The position numbers were made by a program, and so were the translations under genes. The notes under the pieces are model-generated. The model did no database searches. It was not told the DNA's origin and saw nothing but the letters and a program-made list of their open reading frames with translations. Positions 51,858-62,123 of a stretch of DNA of 64,000 nt are shown here, piece after piece; positions within the stretch are counted from its first letter, which is position 1, and each line of letters starts with the position of its first letter. The stretch is from Opitutaceae bacterium (GTDB lineage Bacteria > Verrucomicrobiota > Verrucomicrobiia > Opitutales > Opitutaceae). The stretch spans positions 49,121 to 113,120 of the forward strand of contig PLXR01000114.1 in the NCBI GenBank assembly GCA_003151495.1, read 5' to 3'.

Positions 51858-52310
51858 ATGGCACATCCCGGCAAAGCATTTTTCACGGGCCTATTCAGGC
51901 ACTCCCTAGACGAAAAGGGTCGCGTCACGATCCCTTCGGCATGGCGCGCGGCGCACTCGGACGGGGACGCCTTCCTCGCGACGCCGCATCCGGACGGCTA
52001 CGTGGCCGTGCTGCCGCCCTCCGAGGTCGAGAAGCTTCACGCGAAGATTGCGCAGATGGCGCTGAGCGACGGCGCGGGCCAGGACTTCGCATCGCGCTTC
52101 TTTGCCCAGACCCAGTCTTTCTCGTTCGACAAGCAAGGGCGCGTCGGCCTCACGGCCGATTTGCTGGAGCACGCCGGGATCGCGAAGGAAGCGGTCCTCG
52201 TGGGCTCCCTCACCAAGTTCAACATGTATTCGCCTTCCCGGTGGCAGAAGGTTGAGGCGCGCACGTCCGGGGAGAACTTCGGCGACATTATGCGACGCCT
52301 TGGGATCTGA
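51858..52310 (+). CDS. mraZ: Transcriptional regulator MraZ
   Basis: The 150-residue protein has two AbrB-like halves, each with the MraZ motif: DEKGRVTIPSAWR (about residue 18) and DKQGRVGLTADLL (about residue 90). It forms ring-shaped oligomers that bind the repeats upstream and control the dcw cluster. An in-frame ATG at 51819 lies inside the operator, so the ATG at 51858 is chosen. It is the first gene of the cluster. Confidence 0.95.
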   Translation: MAHPGKAFFTGLFRHSLDEKGRVTIPSAWRAAHSDGDAFLATPHPDGYVAVLPPSEVEKLHAKIAQMALSDGAGQDFASRFFAQTQSFSFDKQGRVGLTADLLEHAGIAKEAVLVGSLTKFNMYSPSRWQKVEARTSGENFGDIMRRLGI

Positions 52311-52312
52311 CC

Positions 52313-52534
52313 ATGAACCAACCTGCGAAGATTTCATCCACCCGTGCTCTATTGAACAAGGCGGCCACGATGGCCGTCTCTCATGCCTTCCCGGCATGGA
52401 TCGATGCCAACGACTTTGCCGTTGCGCACTCAAGCGCCATTCCCCGCGTCCGCGACGGCCTCGTCCTTCGGCTGGTGGCGGGCAGGCGGCAGGAACGCGC
52501 GAAGCCCCTCATCCATGCGACTGGCTCCACCTGA
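52313..52534 (+). CDS. Small unknown ORF between mraZ and rsmH
   Basis: The 73-codon frame starts two bases after the mraZ stop and ends inside or just before rsmH. The predicted protein is basic, without a signal peptide or membrane helix: a helical middle (RALLNKAATMAVSHAF) and a basic end (GRRQERAKPL). I recognise no family. The tight spacing is in favour of a real gene, but it could be the coding-like leader of rsmH. Confidence 0.4.
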   Translation: MNQPAKISSTRALLNKAATMAVSHAFPAWIDANDFAVAHSSAIPRVRDGLVLRLVAGRRQERAKPLIHATGST

Positions 52535-53471
52535 GTTCGCGGTCGCGCGCATGACCCCCGGACACAAACCCGTCCTCGTCGGCGAGGTCCTGGGATTCCT
52601 TTCGCCTGTCGTCGGGGGACGGTATCTCGACTGCACCTTCGGGGGCGGCGGGCACTCAAGGGCCGTCCTCGAGGCGGCCGAGGGCGTGAGCGTCGTGGCT
52701 CTCGACCGCGACCCGGAGGCGGCGTCGAGGGCCGAGGTGCTGTCGGCCGACTTCCCGGGCAGGTTCACCCTCATCGACAGGGACTTCGGGAAGCTGGCCA
52801 TGGTGGCCGAGTCGGGCTTCCACGGCATCCTCTTCGACTTTGGCCTGTCATCATTCCAGCTCGACGATCCCGAGAGGGGATTCTCGTTCCGCACCGATGC
52901 GCCAGCCGACATGCGGATGGACCCGAGGACCGGAGTTCCTGCATCCCTCTGGCTGGAGACGGCGACCGAGGAAATGCTCGTGTGCGCCATCCGCAACTTT
53001 GGCGAGGAGACCCACTGGCGCCGCGTGGTCCGCGCCGTCGTCGGGGCGCGGGGCACGGGGGCGCTCGGGAGGACGTCGTCGCTCGCCTCGCTGATCAGCG
53101 AGGCAATACCGGCGCGCGACCGGCACACCTCGAGGATACACCCGGCAACGCGGGCGTTCCAGGGTATCAGGATAGCTGTCAATGACGAGATAGGCGCCAT
53201 CGAGCGCGCCCTTCCGGCGGCTTTTGAGAAGCTGCTCCCCGCGGGCGTCCTCTGCGCGATCAGCTTTCACTCCCTGGAGGACCGCCCGGTGAAGCAGTTC
53301 TTCAGGCGGATGTGTGGCATGCCCGAGAACGCGGACGACTCGACCCCGAACGACCTGCGGACACGAAGCGCCGAGGCCCTCACCCGCCGGCCCGTGGTGC
53401 CGTCCGAGGCCGAGGTTGGGGAAAATCCGCGAAGCCGCTCGGCCAAGTTGCGGGCAATCAGGAAGTTGTAA
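52515..53471 (+). CDS. rsmH: 16S rRNA (cytosine-1402-N4)-methyltransferase
   Basis: The 318-residue protein is RsmH (MraW): GHKPVLVGEVL, the SAM loop DCTFGGGGHSRAVLE, DFGLSSFQLDDPERGFSF, IHPATRAFQGIRIAVNDE and SFHSLEDRPVKQFF. It methylates N4 of C1402 in the 16S rRNA decoding centre. The ATG at 52515 overlaps the small upstream frame; the ATG at 52551, 12 codons later, is equally likely and gives the usual family length. Its stop overlaps the ftsL start (TAATG). Confidence 0.94.
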   Translation: MRLAPPEFAVARMTPGHKPVLVGEVLGFLSPVVGGRYLDCTFGGGGHSRAVLEAAEGVSVVALDRDPEAASRAEVLSADFPGRFTLIDRDFGKLAMVAESGFHGILFDFGLSSFQLDDPERGFSFRTDAPADMRMDPRTGVPASLWLETATEEMLVCAIRNFGEETHWRRVVRAVVGARGTGALGRTSSLASLISEAIPARDRHTSRIHPATRAFQGIRIAVNDEIGAIERALPAAFEKLLPAGVLCAISFHSLEDRPVKQFFRRMCGMPENADDSTPNDLRTRSAEALTRRPVVPSEAEVGENPRSRSAKLRAIRKL

Positions 53472-53869
53472 TGCGAACAATGAAGAAGGCGAGCTCCCAG
53501 GCTTTCGTTAACCAGTTTCTGGTCTATGCGCTCGTGGCGATCTGCGGGAGCGCATCGATAGGCCTTGGCACCGTCTGGATGCGCCACCAGATCTCCGTGG
53601 TCGCCAATGAGAACAAGCTCCTCGAGTCCTCGATAGCGGACCTGGAGCGCCGCATCGAGGAGACCGATGCCGCGATCGCCGCCGAGCAGGACCCCGCCGT
53701 GCTCAACCAGAGAAACACCGAGTGGCGCATAGGCCTGGTGCCCCCCGGCGAGACCCAGGTTCACCGTGTCTCCGAGGACCCGGTCATGCGCCTGGCGTCA
53801 CTCCACAATCGCAAACTCTTCGGAGAAGGGCCGGCGACGATAAGCCTGCGCGTCGCACTTGCGCACTGA
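53471..53869 (+). CDS. ftsL: FtsL-like cell-division protein
   Basis: The 132-residue protein has a short basic N-terminus, one membrane helix (about 13-36) and then a periplasmic coiled coil (about 40-75, with LLESSIADLERRIEETDAAI). Sequence similarity to FtsL is weak as usual for this family; size, topology and position between rsmH and ftsI support the call. In the divisome it would bridge FtsB and FtsQ. The ATG overlaps the rsmH stop. Confidence 0.75.
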   Translation: MRTMKKASSQAFVNQFLVYALVAICGSASIGLGTVWMRHQISVVANENKLLESSIADLERRIEETDAAIAAEQDPAVLNQRNTEWRIGLVPPGETQVHRVSEDPVMRLASLHNRKLFGEGPATISLRVALAH

Positions 53870-53885
53870 CGCCGCCTGACTCCCC

Positions 53886-55868
53886 ATGTCGAAGGGCTTC
53901 ACTTCCAGCTACAGAATCGCCCTTCTAGCGAGCCTGGTGCTGGCCATGTTCGCGGGCCTTGAGGCCCGGCTGGTCTGGCTGCACGTTATCGACCGCGACG
54001 AGCTCCTTCGCTCGGTCGACGAGGCCCGCCGGCAGCTGATCGTGGACAACGCCCGCAGGGGCGACATCGTGGATGCGCACGGGGCGCTCCTGGCGACCAG
54101 CCGGTCGGTCGTTGTCCTAGGGGTCGACCCCCAGTTCGTGAGGAGCGAGGACAGGGCGAAATGGCCGGAGCTTGCCACCCTGATCGGGATGCCGCTGGCC
54201 GATCTGGAGAGAGCCTGCATGACAAAGACGCGCCCGGCGTCGGTGAAGTCGGGAATCCGGGCCGTTAGCCTGCCCCAGGCGGCGGTAATCACCCTTGGCC
54301 CATTGCCGACGGCTGCGCCTGCCCAGCCGGGGCTGGACGCGGACGACGACGATCAGAAGGCCGACGACACCCGGCTCGACGAGCCTGATACCGATGGCAA
54401 CAGACCGATCCGCTGGGCGAAGCTTAGCGACAAGGTTCCGGAGTCGGTCTACACCCAGATCACGAAGTTGGGTGTAAAGGGGGTGTACGGGAGCCGGGTC
54501 TACCGGCGCGACTACCCACACAATGAAATGGCGGCCCACATTATCGGTTACGTGGACGGGCATGAACGGCCCGTGGCTGGAATGGAGCACTATGCCGATT
54601 TCTACCTGAGGGGGGAGAACGGGTGGCTTGAGTCGGAGAAGGACGGAAAGAGCCGCGAGCTCGCCCAGTTTCGCACCCGCGAAGTGCCCGCGGTCGATGG
54701 GTTCAACGTGTCCCTCTCGATCGATGGGACGGTACAGAACATCGTGGAGGACGAGCTGGCCAAGCTTGCGCAGGAGTATTCGCCGCAGAAAGCCACGATC
54801 ATCGTGAGCGACCCCCAGACTGGGTTCATTCTTGCCCTCGCAAACTACCCGTCTTTCGACCTGAACCGGTTCAACAAGCTCACCCGGGACGAGCAGGGCA
54901 GAATGCGCAATGTCGCCGTGGCCGACGAATACGAGCCCGGATCGGTATTCAAGATCGTTGCTGCGTCCGGGGCCCTCAACGAGAGACTGGTGACTCCCCG
55001 CACCGAGTTCGACTGCACGCTCGAGAAGATCGACTACAACGGGATTGTCAGGAGCTTGCCGAGGGAAGACGTGGGAGACCACTTCGACCACCCGTTAAGC
55101 GTTGCCGAGATCATCGCCAAGTCCTCCAACAAGGGCGCCGCGCAGTTGGCCATGCGACTGGGAGACCGGCGGTTCTACGACTACGCGCGCGCATTTGGAT
55201 TTGGTCAGCACACGGGGTTCCCGGTGGGGGGCGAAGTGACGGGCAACCTGAAGGCCCCGGAAAAATGGGACAACATGACGATAACGCGCATCCCCATGGG
55301 CCAGTCCGTGACCGCGACTGCGCTCCAGATGCAGCAGGCGATGATGGTCATCGCTTCGGGGGGGGTGCTTCTGAAGCCCCAGGTCATCCGGCAGATCCGG
55401 GACTCCCACGGCGAGCTCGTGTACACGTTCGGGCGGGTTGAGGAGCGCAGGGTGATCTCGCTTGAGACCGCGCACATCATGGCTCGGCTCCTCGAAAACG
55501 TCGTATCGACCCAGGGGACAGCTCGTCTAGCGGCCATACCTGGATTCGAGTGCGCGGGGAAAACAGGCACGGCGCAAAAACTCATGCCGGTCACGCTGGC
55601 CGACGGTTCAACGGCCCTGCGCTACTCCATGACGAACCACGTGGCCTCGTTCATAGGGTTTTTCCCGGCGTCTCATCCCCAAGTCTCGATAGCCGTCATT
55701 GTTGACGATGCCGACGCGCATTGTCCCGGGGGGGTCGCCAAGGGTGCTAAGGTGGCGGCACCCGTGTTTAAACGCCTAGGGGAAAGGCTGATACCCTACC
55801 TGGATATCCGTCCGACCATCCACGATTCCGACACGAAGCAGGCCTATGCGATGGGAGGGGACCGGTGA
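53886..55868 (+). CDS. ftsI: Division-specific penicillin-binding protein (transpeptidase)
   Basis: The 660-residue protein has one N-terminal membrane helix (about 10-30), the dimerisation domain (ARRGDIVDAHGALLATS) and the transpeptidase domain with Ser353 in EPGSVFKIV, the SSN motif in AKSSNKGAAQ, and KTGTAQK. It crosslinks septal peptidoglycan. It is longer than typical FtsI because of an acidic insertion near residues 148-172 (DADDDDQKADDTRLDEPD), in the pedestal domain. The murE start overlaps its stop. Confidence 0.95.
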   Translation: MSKGFTSSYRIALLASLVLAMFAGLEARLVWLHVIDRDELLRSVDEARRQLIVDNARRGDIVDAHGALLATSRSVVVLGVDPQFVRSEDRAKWPELATLIGMPLADLERACMTKTRPASVKSGIRAVSLPQAAVITLGPLPTAAPAQPGLDADDDDQKADDTRLDEPDTDGNRPIRWAKLSDKVPESVYTQITKLGVKGVYGSRVYRRDYPHNEMAAHIIGYVDGHERPVAGMEHYADFYLRGENGWLESEKDGKSRELAQFRTREVPAVDGFNVSLSIDGTVQNIVEDELAKLAQEYSPQKATIIVSDPQTGFILALANYPSFDLNRFNKLTRDEQGRMRNVAVADEYEPGSVFKIVAASGALNERLVTPRTEFDCTLEKIDYNGIVRSLPREDVGDHFDHPLSVAEIIAKSSNKGAAQLAMRLGDRRFYDYARAFGFGQHTGFPVGGEVTGNLKAPEKWDNMTITRIPMGQSVTATALQMQQAMMVIASGGVLLKPQVIRQIRDSHGELVYTFGRVEERRVISLETAHIMARLLENVVSTQGTARLAAIPGFECAGKTGTAQKLMPVTLADGSTALRYSMTNHVASFIGFFPASHPQVSIAVIVDDADAHCPGGVAKGAKVAAPVFKRLGERLIPYLDIRPTIHDSDTKQAYAMGGDR

Positions 55869-57459
55869 TCGGTTACCTCGTCCAGAACCACGCGCTTGTG
55901 CGCGCATTCCGGGACAAGCCCTTGCGCCGCAGGTCCGCTGAGTACCTTGAATACAACAGAGCGTTCAAAATGGCACCCATACTCTCAGACTACATCAACG
56001 AAGGGGAGATCGTCGCGATCAAGGGAAGCCTTGAGCGACCCATCTCGGGCCTGGTCATGGACAGCCGCAGGGTCGTCCCCGGGAACCTGTTTTTCGCGCT
56101 GCCCGGCCTGCGCTCAGACGGGCTTTCGTTCGTGGACGAGGCGGTGAGCAGGGGAGCCTCCGCGATCATCGCGCAGAAGATCCCCGTGCATCCGCCTGCC
56201 AAGGTCACGTTCGTGCAGGTGGCCGACGCCCGGGCCATGCTGGCGCGCGTCTCGCAGCGCTTCTACAAGTTCCCGGACCGCTCCCTTTCGGTGGTAGGGG
56301 TCACCGGGACGAATGGAAAGACGACCGTCACGCACCTGGTGCGCCACTTCCTGAACGGGAACGAGCGGGTGGGGCTCCTCGGCACGATCAGCTACGACCT
56401 CGGCGCCCGCACGGTCCCCTCGTTCCGCACCACGCCCGAGTCGCTCGACATCTTCGGCATGCTTGCCCAGATGCGCGAAGCGGGCTGCCGGAACGCCGTG
56501 ATGGAGGTGAGTTCGCACGGCATCGCGCAGCAGCGTGTGCTCGGGCTCGAGTTCGCGGTCGCCGTCTTCACGAACCTGACCCGCGACCACCTAGACTTCC
56601 ACAGGACGCTCGAGTCCTACTTCGAGGTGAAGTCCAGGCTCTTCACGGGGGGGGTCGGACCCGTCCCGCGGGTGGCCGTGGTCAACCTCGACGACCCGTA
56701 CGGGGAGATCCTTGCGTCGAGGATAGCTGCCGAGGTGCCCGACGCGCGGCTTGTGACCTTTGGGGAGAACCCGAGGGCGGACGTGCGGGCGGAGAACGTG
56801 GTGCTCAATTTCCGTGACACGAGGCTGAGGCTTGCTTGGCCGGCCGGCGCCGCGGAGATCGAATCGCCGCTCCTGGGGCGCTACAACGTCTCAAATTTCC
56901 TGGCCGCGGCCGCGACCGCCTGGGCGCTCGGCCGCGACCCGGGCGTGTTTGCGCCGAGGATGCGCGAGTTCAAGGGAGTGCCCGGAAGGATGGAGCGCAT
57001 CGAGGAGGGGCAGCCGTTCAACGTCCTCGTCGACTATGCGCACACCGACGACGCCCTGCGCAACGCGCTCGGCATGCTCAGGGCGATCACGCCCGGGCGC
57101 CTTCTGGTCGTGTTCGGCTGCGGCGGGAACCGCGACCGCACCAAGAGGCCGAGGATGGTGGCGGCGGTGCAGGAGTTCGCCGACTTCGCCTATGCGACGG
57201 CCGACAACCCGCGCACGGAGAAGGTCGAGGGGATATTCGATGACATGCGGGCGGGCGTGAGCGACCCGTCCCGGATCGCGTGGATCGACGACAGGCGCCG
57301 TGCCATCAGCATCGCCCTGGACGGGGCCAAGCCCGGCGACAGCCTGCTGATCGCCGGCAAGGGGCACGAGGGCTACCAGGAATTCGCCGACACGGTCATC
57401 CCCTTCGACGACAGGCAGGTGGTGAGGGAGCTGATAGCGATCAAGGCGCTGCGAACCTG

Positions 57460-57460
<1 letters not shown>
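55865..57460 (+). CDS. murE: UDP-MurNAc-tripeptide synthetase (meso-DAP type)
   Basis: The 531-residue ligase has VDSRRV-type N-terminus (SGLVMDSRRVVPGNLFFA), the ATP loop VTGTNGKTTVTHLVRHF, the lysine region, DYAHTDDALRNALGML and the DNPR motif in ATADNPRTEKVEG, which marks specificity for meso-diaminopimelate. It adds the third residue to UDP-MurNAc-Ala-Glu. The GTG start overlaps the ftsI stop (GTGA). An ATG at 55970 would give the typical 496 residues and is a serious alternative. The murF ATG overlaps its stop. Confidence 0.95.
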
Positions 57461-58852
<1,392 letters not shown>

Positions 58853-58860
<8 letters not shown>

Positions 58861-59965
58861 CCTCCTTTCAAACTACGACGACCTGTTCGGCCCGCTGCGC
58901 GTGCTGCGCTACATCAGCACGCGCACGCTCCTGGCCGCGGGCACCGCGGCCCTGATCGGATTCATCATCGGCCCTTGGCTGATCGGGCACATGCGCCGCC
59001 TGAAGTTCGGCCAGCACTACGACGACGACAGGACCGGGGACCTCGCGAGCCGGTTCGACAAGAAGAACACCCCCACGATGGGCGGCCTGCTGATCTTCGC
59101 GTGCGTGCTGGGGAGCTCCCTGCTCTGGGCCGCGCCGAACGTTTGGGTGGTCGTCGCGCTCTTCGTCTACACGGGGCTGACGGCGGTGGGGTTCAGGGAC
59201 GACTACCTCAAGGTCGTGCGCAAGAACAGGGACGGCATCTCCTCCTGGGCGAAGATCTTCTGGCAGACGGTGATCACGCTGCTGGCGCTCGCGGCGCTGC
59301 TCATGCAGCCGTCGAGCTCCGAGAAGATCCGCGAGCTGTGGGTTCCCTTCGTCAAGCACCCCATGATTGCCGCGATGCCGATCGCGATGCTGGTCGTGTT
59401 CGTCTACTTCTGGATCGTCGGGTTCTCGAACGCGATCAACCTGACCGACGGGCTGGACGGACTGGCCATGGGCTGCACGGTCACGGTGGCGCTCACCTAC
59501 GGGATCTTCGCCTACGCCGCGGGCAACGCCAAGATGGCGGACTACCTCCTCATCAGCTTCGTCCCGGGGACCGGGGAGCTGGCGGTCGTCTGCGGGGCGC
59601 TGGTCGGGGCGGGTGTGGCCTTCCTCTGGTACAACTCGCATCCCGCCGAGATCTTCATGGGCGACACGGGGTCGCTCGCCCTTGGGGGCCTGCTCGGGAT
59701 CATCGCCTTCATGGTCCAGCAGCCGCTGACCCTCATCATCGTCGGCGGCGTCTTTGTCTGGGAGGCCGCCTCGGTCGTGATCCAGGTGGGCTTTTTCAAG
59801 CTCACCCGGAGGCGCGAGGGGCAGGGCAGGCGCTTCTTCCTGATGGCGCCCATCCACCATCATTTCCAGAAGCGGGGCTGGCCCGAGACGAAGGTGGTGC
59901 TGCGCTTCTGGATCCTCTCGCTCATCTTCGCCCTGGTCGGGCTCGGCACCCTCAAGATCCGCTAG
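58853..59965 (+). CDS. mraY: Phospho-MurNAc-pentapeptide transferase
   Basis: The 370-residue protein has about ten membrane helices and the MraY blocks KKNTPTMGGLLI, FRDDYLKVV, INLTDGLDGLAMG, MGDTGSLALGGLLG and APIHHHFQKRGWPET. It transfers phospho-MurNAc-pentapeptide to undecaprenyl phosphate to give lipid I at the inner membrane. The ATG lies in the last eight bases of murF. Three bases separate it from murD. Confidence 0.97.
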
Positions 59966-59968
59966 AGC

Positions 59969-61246
59969 ATGACCCTCCTTATCCCGGAATTCATCAGCAT
60001 GCGCCTGGCGCGGCCCGCGGCCGTGCTCGGCGGGGGCGTGAGCGGGGACGGGGCCGCGCACCTGCTCTCAAAGCTGGGCGCGGCCGCGGTCGTCTACGAC
60101 CGCAATGGGACGGAGTTCACCCCGGACCGCGCCCGCGGACATGGGCTGGTGATCTTCTCCCCGGGCTTCGCGCCGGGCCATCCCTGGCTCGCCATTGCGC
60201 GCGAATCCGGCTGCCTCTGCATGGCGGAGCTCGACTTCGCCTCCCATTTTTGGAGCGGCCGGATCGTCGCCGTGACCGGCACGAACGGCAAGACGACCCT
60301 GACCGAATTCCTGGCGCACGCGCTCGGCGGGTCCGGGCTCCGCGCCGCGGCGACAGGCAACATCGGGCTGGCGTTCACTCGGCTTGTCGCGGACGAGGAG
60401 GGCGGCGGTCCCGAGGTGACGGCCGTCTGCGAGGTGAGCAGCTACCAGGCGGAGCAGCTCGGCCATTTCTGCCCGGACGGCCTGTTGTGGACGAACCTGG
60501 CGGAGGACCACCTTGAGCGGCACAAGGCGATGGAAGCCTACTTCGCCGCCAAGTGGGAGCTCGTGATCCGCACGGCCCCGGGCCGGTTCTTTGCCGGGAC
60601 CTCGGTCCAGCGGTTCGCGGTGCAGTTTGGCCGCGCGATCGCCCCGGCCGCGTGCGTGGCGACCGAGGGGCAGCCGCCCGATCCCCGCCTGTCGGGGACG
60701 CCCTTCGCGGCCTACCCGCAGAGGGAGAACTTCATCCTGGCGGCGGCATGGTGGCGCTCGCAGGGCCTCGCCGAGGCGGCGCTCTACTCGGCGGCTTCCT
60801 CCTTCAGGCTCGGTCGGCACCGGCTTTCCAGGGTCGGCACGGTCGACGGCGTCACCTACTGGAATGACTCAAAGGGGACGAACTTCCACGCGGTTGAGGC
60901 GGCCCTCTCCGGCTTCCAGAGGCCCGTCGTCCTCATAGCGGGCGGCCGCTCCAAGGGCGGCGACCTGGCGGGCTTCGTCCGCCGCATCGCCCCGCGGGTC
61001 GCGTTCGCCGCGCTGATCGGGGAGACGGGCGAGGCGCTGGCGGGGGCCTGCGAGGCGGTCAATGTCCCCCACTCGGTGTTCCCGACCCTGGAGCAGGCGG
61101 TCCGCGCATGCGCGTCGGCGGCGCAGCCGTCCGGGGACGTCCTTCTCAGCCCGGGCTTCTCAAGCTTCGACATGTTCCTCAACTACGAGGAAAGGGGCGA
61201 GCGCTTCGAGAGGGCGGTCCAGGAACTGCACGCCGCCCGAGTTTAA
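59969..61246 (+). CDS. murD: UDP-MurNAc-L-Ala:D-Glu ligase
   Basis: The 425-residue ligase has an N-terminal Rossmann-like domain (AVLGGGVSGDGAAHLLSK), the ATP loop VTGTNGKTTLTEF, ATGNIGLAFTRL, the CEVSSYQAEQL block and YWNDSKGTNFHAVEAAL, followed by IAGGRSKGGDL, which fixes it as MurD. It adds D-Glu to UDP-MurNAc-Ala. It follows mraY by three bases. A 62-base gap with an A-rich leader separates it from the LysM gene. Confidence 0.95.
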   Translation: MTLLIPEFISMRLARPAAVLGGGVSGDGAAHLLSKLGAAAVVYDRNGTEFTPDRARGHGLVIFSPGFAPGHPWLAIARESGCLCMAELDFASHFWSGRIVAVTGTNGKTTLTEFLAHALGGSGLRAAATGNIGLAFTRLVADEEGGGPEVTAVCEVSSYQAEQLGHFCPDGLLWTNLAEDHLERHKAMEAYFAAKWELVIRTAPGRFFAGTSVQRFAVQFGRAIAPAACVATEGQPPDPRLSGTPFAAYPQRENFILAAAWWRSQGLAEAALYSAASSFRLGRHRLSRVGTVDGVTYWNDSKGTNFHAVEAALSGFQRPVVLIAGGRSKGGDLAGFVRRIAPRVAFAALIGETGEALAGACEAVNVPHSVFPTLEQAVRACASAAQPSGDVLLSPGFSSFDMFLNYEERGERFERAVQELHAARV

Positions 61247-61308
61247 ATTGGCGTTGGCGCCCACAACCGACAACCTCACACCCAGGCCAAACCAGAATAA
61301 TTTCTCAC

Positions 61309-62112
61309 ATGAAAATACTAAAGATACTTGGAATTGCGGCGGGCATACACGCGCTCGCCCTCATCCTCATTTTCGCCAACCCGGGCTGCAGCTACTCCAA
61401 GGCGGCCGCCCCGGAGGCCTCGCCGATCTCGTCGGCGCCCGGCGACGCCGGCGCGCAGCCGAGCGCGGTGATCACGGCACCTGACACGGTCGGGATCCGC
61501 TACAGCCCCACGCGGCCAGGCACCACCGTGGCGTCGGCCCTCGCGTCGCAGCCCGTGTCGGATGTGACGCCCGCGACGACCTACACGGTGGGCAGGGGGG
61601 ACAGCCTCTCGAGCATCGCCAAGAAGAACCACCTCTCGAAGACCGACCTGGCGTCGGCCAACAACCTCAAGGGAGGCGCCGTCCTGCACACGGGGCAGAA
61701 GCTGATCATTCCCTCCAAGCCGGGCGTGGCGTCGGCCGCCGAGGCCCCCGTCCCGGCCCCCAAGCAGGAGGCCGCGCCCGCCGAGAAGGTGGCTGCGGAC
61801 TCCACCAAGCACATCGTCAAGTCGGGAGAGACACTCGGGGCGATCGCGCGGAAATACGGCGTCAAGCAGGGCGAGATCGCCGTGGCGAACAACATCACCG
61901 ATCCCAGGAAGATCCAGCCCGGGCAGGAGCTGGTCATTCCCGCGCACTCGGTCTCGGGGACGGGCAAGCAGCCCAAGGGCGCGAAGCAGGCCGAGGCCGC
62001 CAAGGCGCCGCCGGCGGACCAGGACCTGGACGCGGGGCTCAAGCCCCCGAGCGCCACTGAGGTCCCCGTGGTCAAGATCGACGATCCCTCGGCCCGCCCG
62101 AAGAGCCCCTGA
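61309..62112 (+). CDS. Two-LysM peptidoglycan-binding protein within the dcw cluster
   Basis: The 267-residue protein begins with a membrane/signal segment (about 5-24) followed by NPGCS, a non-canonical lipobox-like end. After a proline- and alanine-rich linker come two LysM domains: residues 90-136 (TYTVGRGDSLSSIAKKNHLS...GQKLIIPS, given here in parts) and 168-213 (HIVKSGETLGAIARKYGV, PGQELVIP). A disordered tail follows. LysM domains bind N-acetylglucosamine chains, so the protein should attach to septal peptidoglycan. Its place between murD and ftsW suggests a divisome role. Confidence 0.85.
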   Translation: MKILKILGIAAGIHALALILIFANPGCSYSKAAAPEASPISSAPGDAGAQPSAVITAPDTVGIRYSPTRPGTTVASALASQPVSDVTPATTYTVGRGDSLSSIAKKNHLSKTDLASANNLKGGAVLHTGQKLIIPSKPGVASAAEAPVPAPKQEAAPAEKVAADSTKHIVKSGETLGAIARKYGVKQGEIAVANNITDPRKIQPGQELVIPAHSVSGTGKQPKGAKQAEAAKAPPADQDLDAGLKPPSATEVPVVKIDDPSARPKSP

Positions 62113-62123
62113 GGACGAACGCC

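Noticed and set aside
51134-51928. Minus-strand frame of 264 codons
   Set aside because: It runs through the MraZ operator and the start of mraZ, both well supported.
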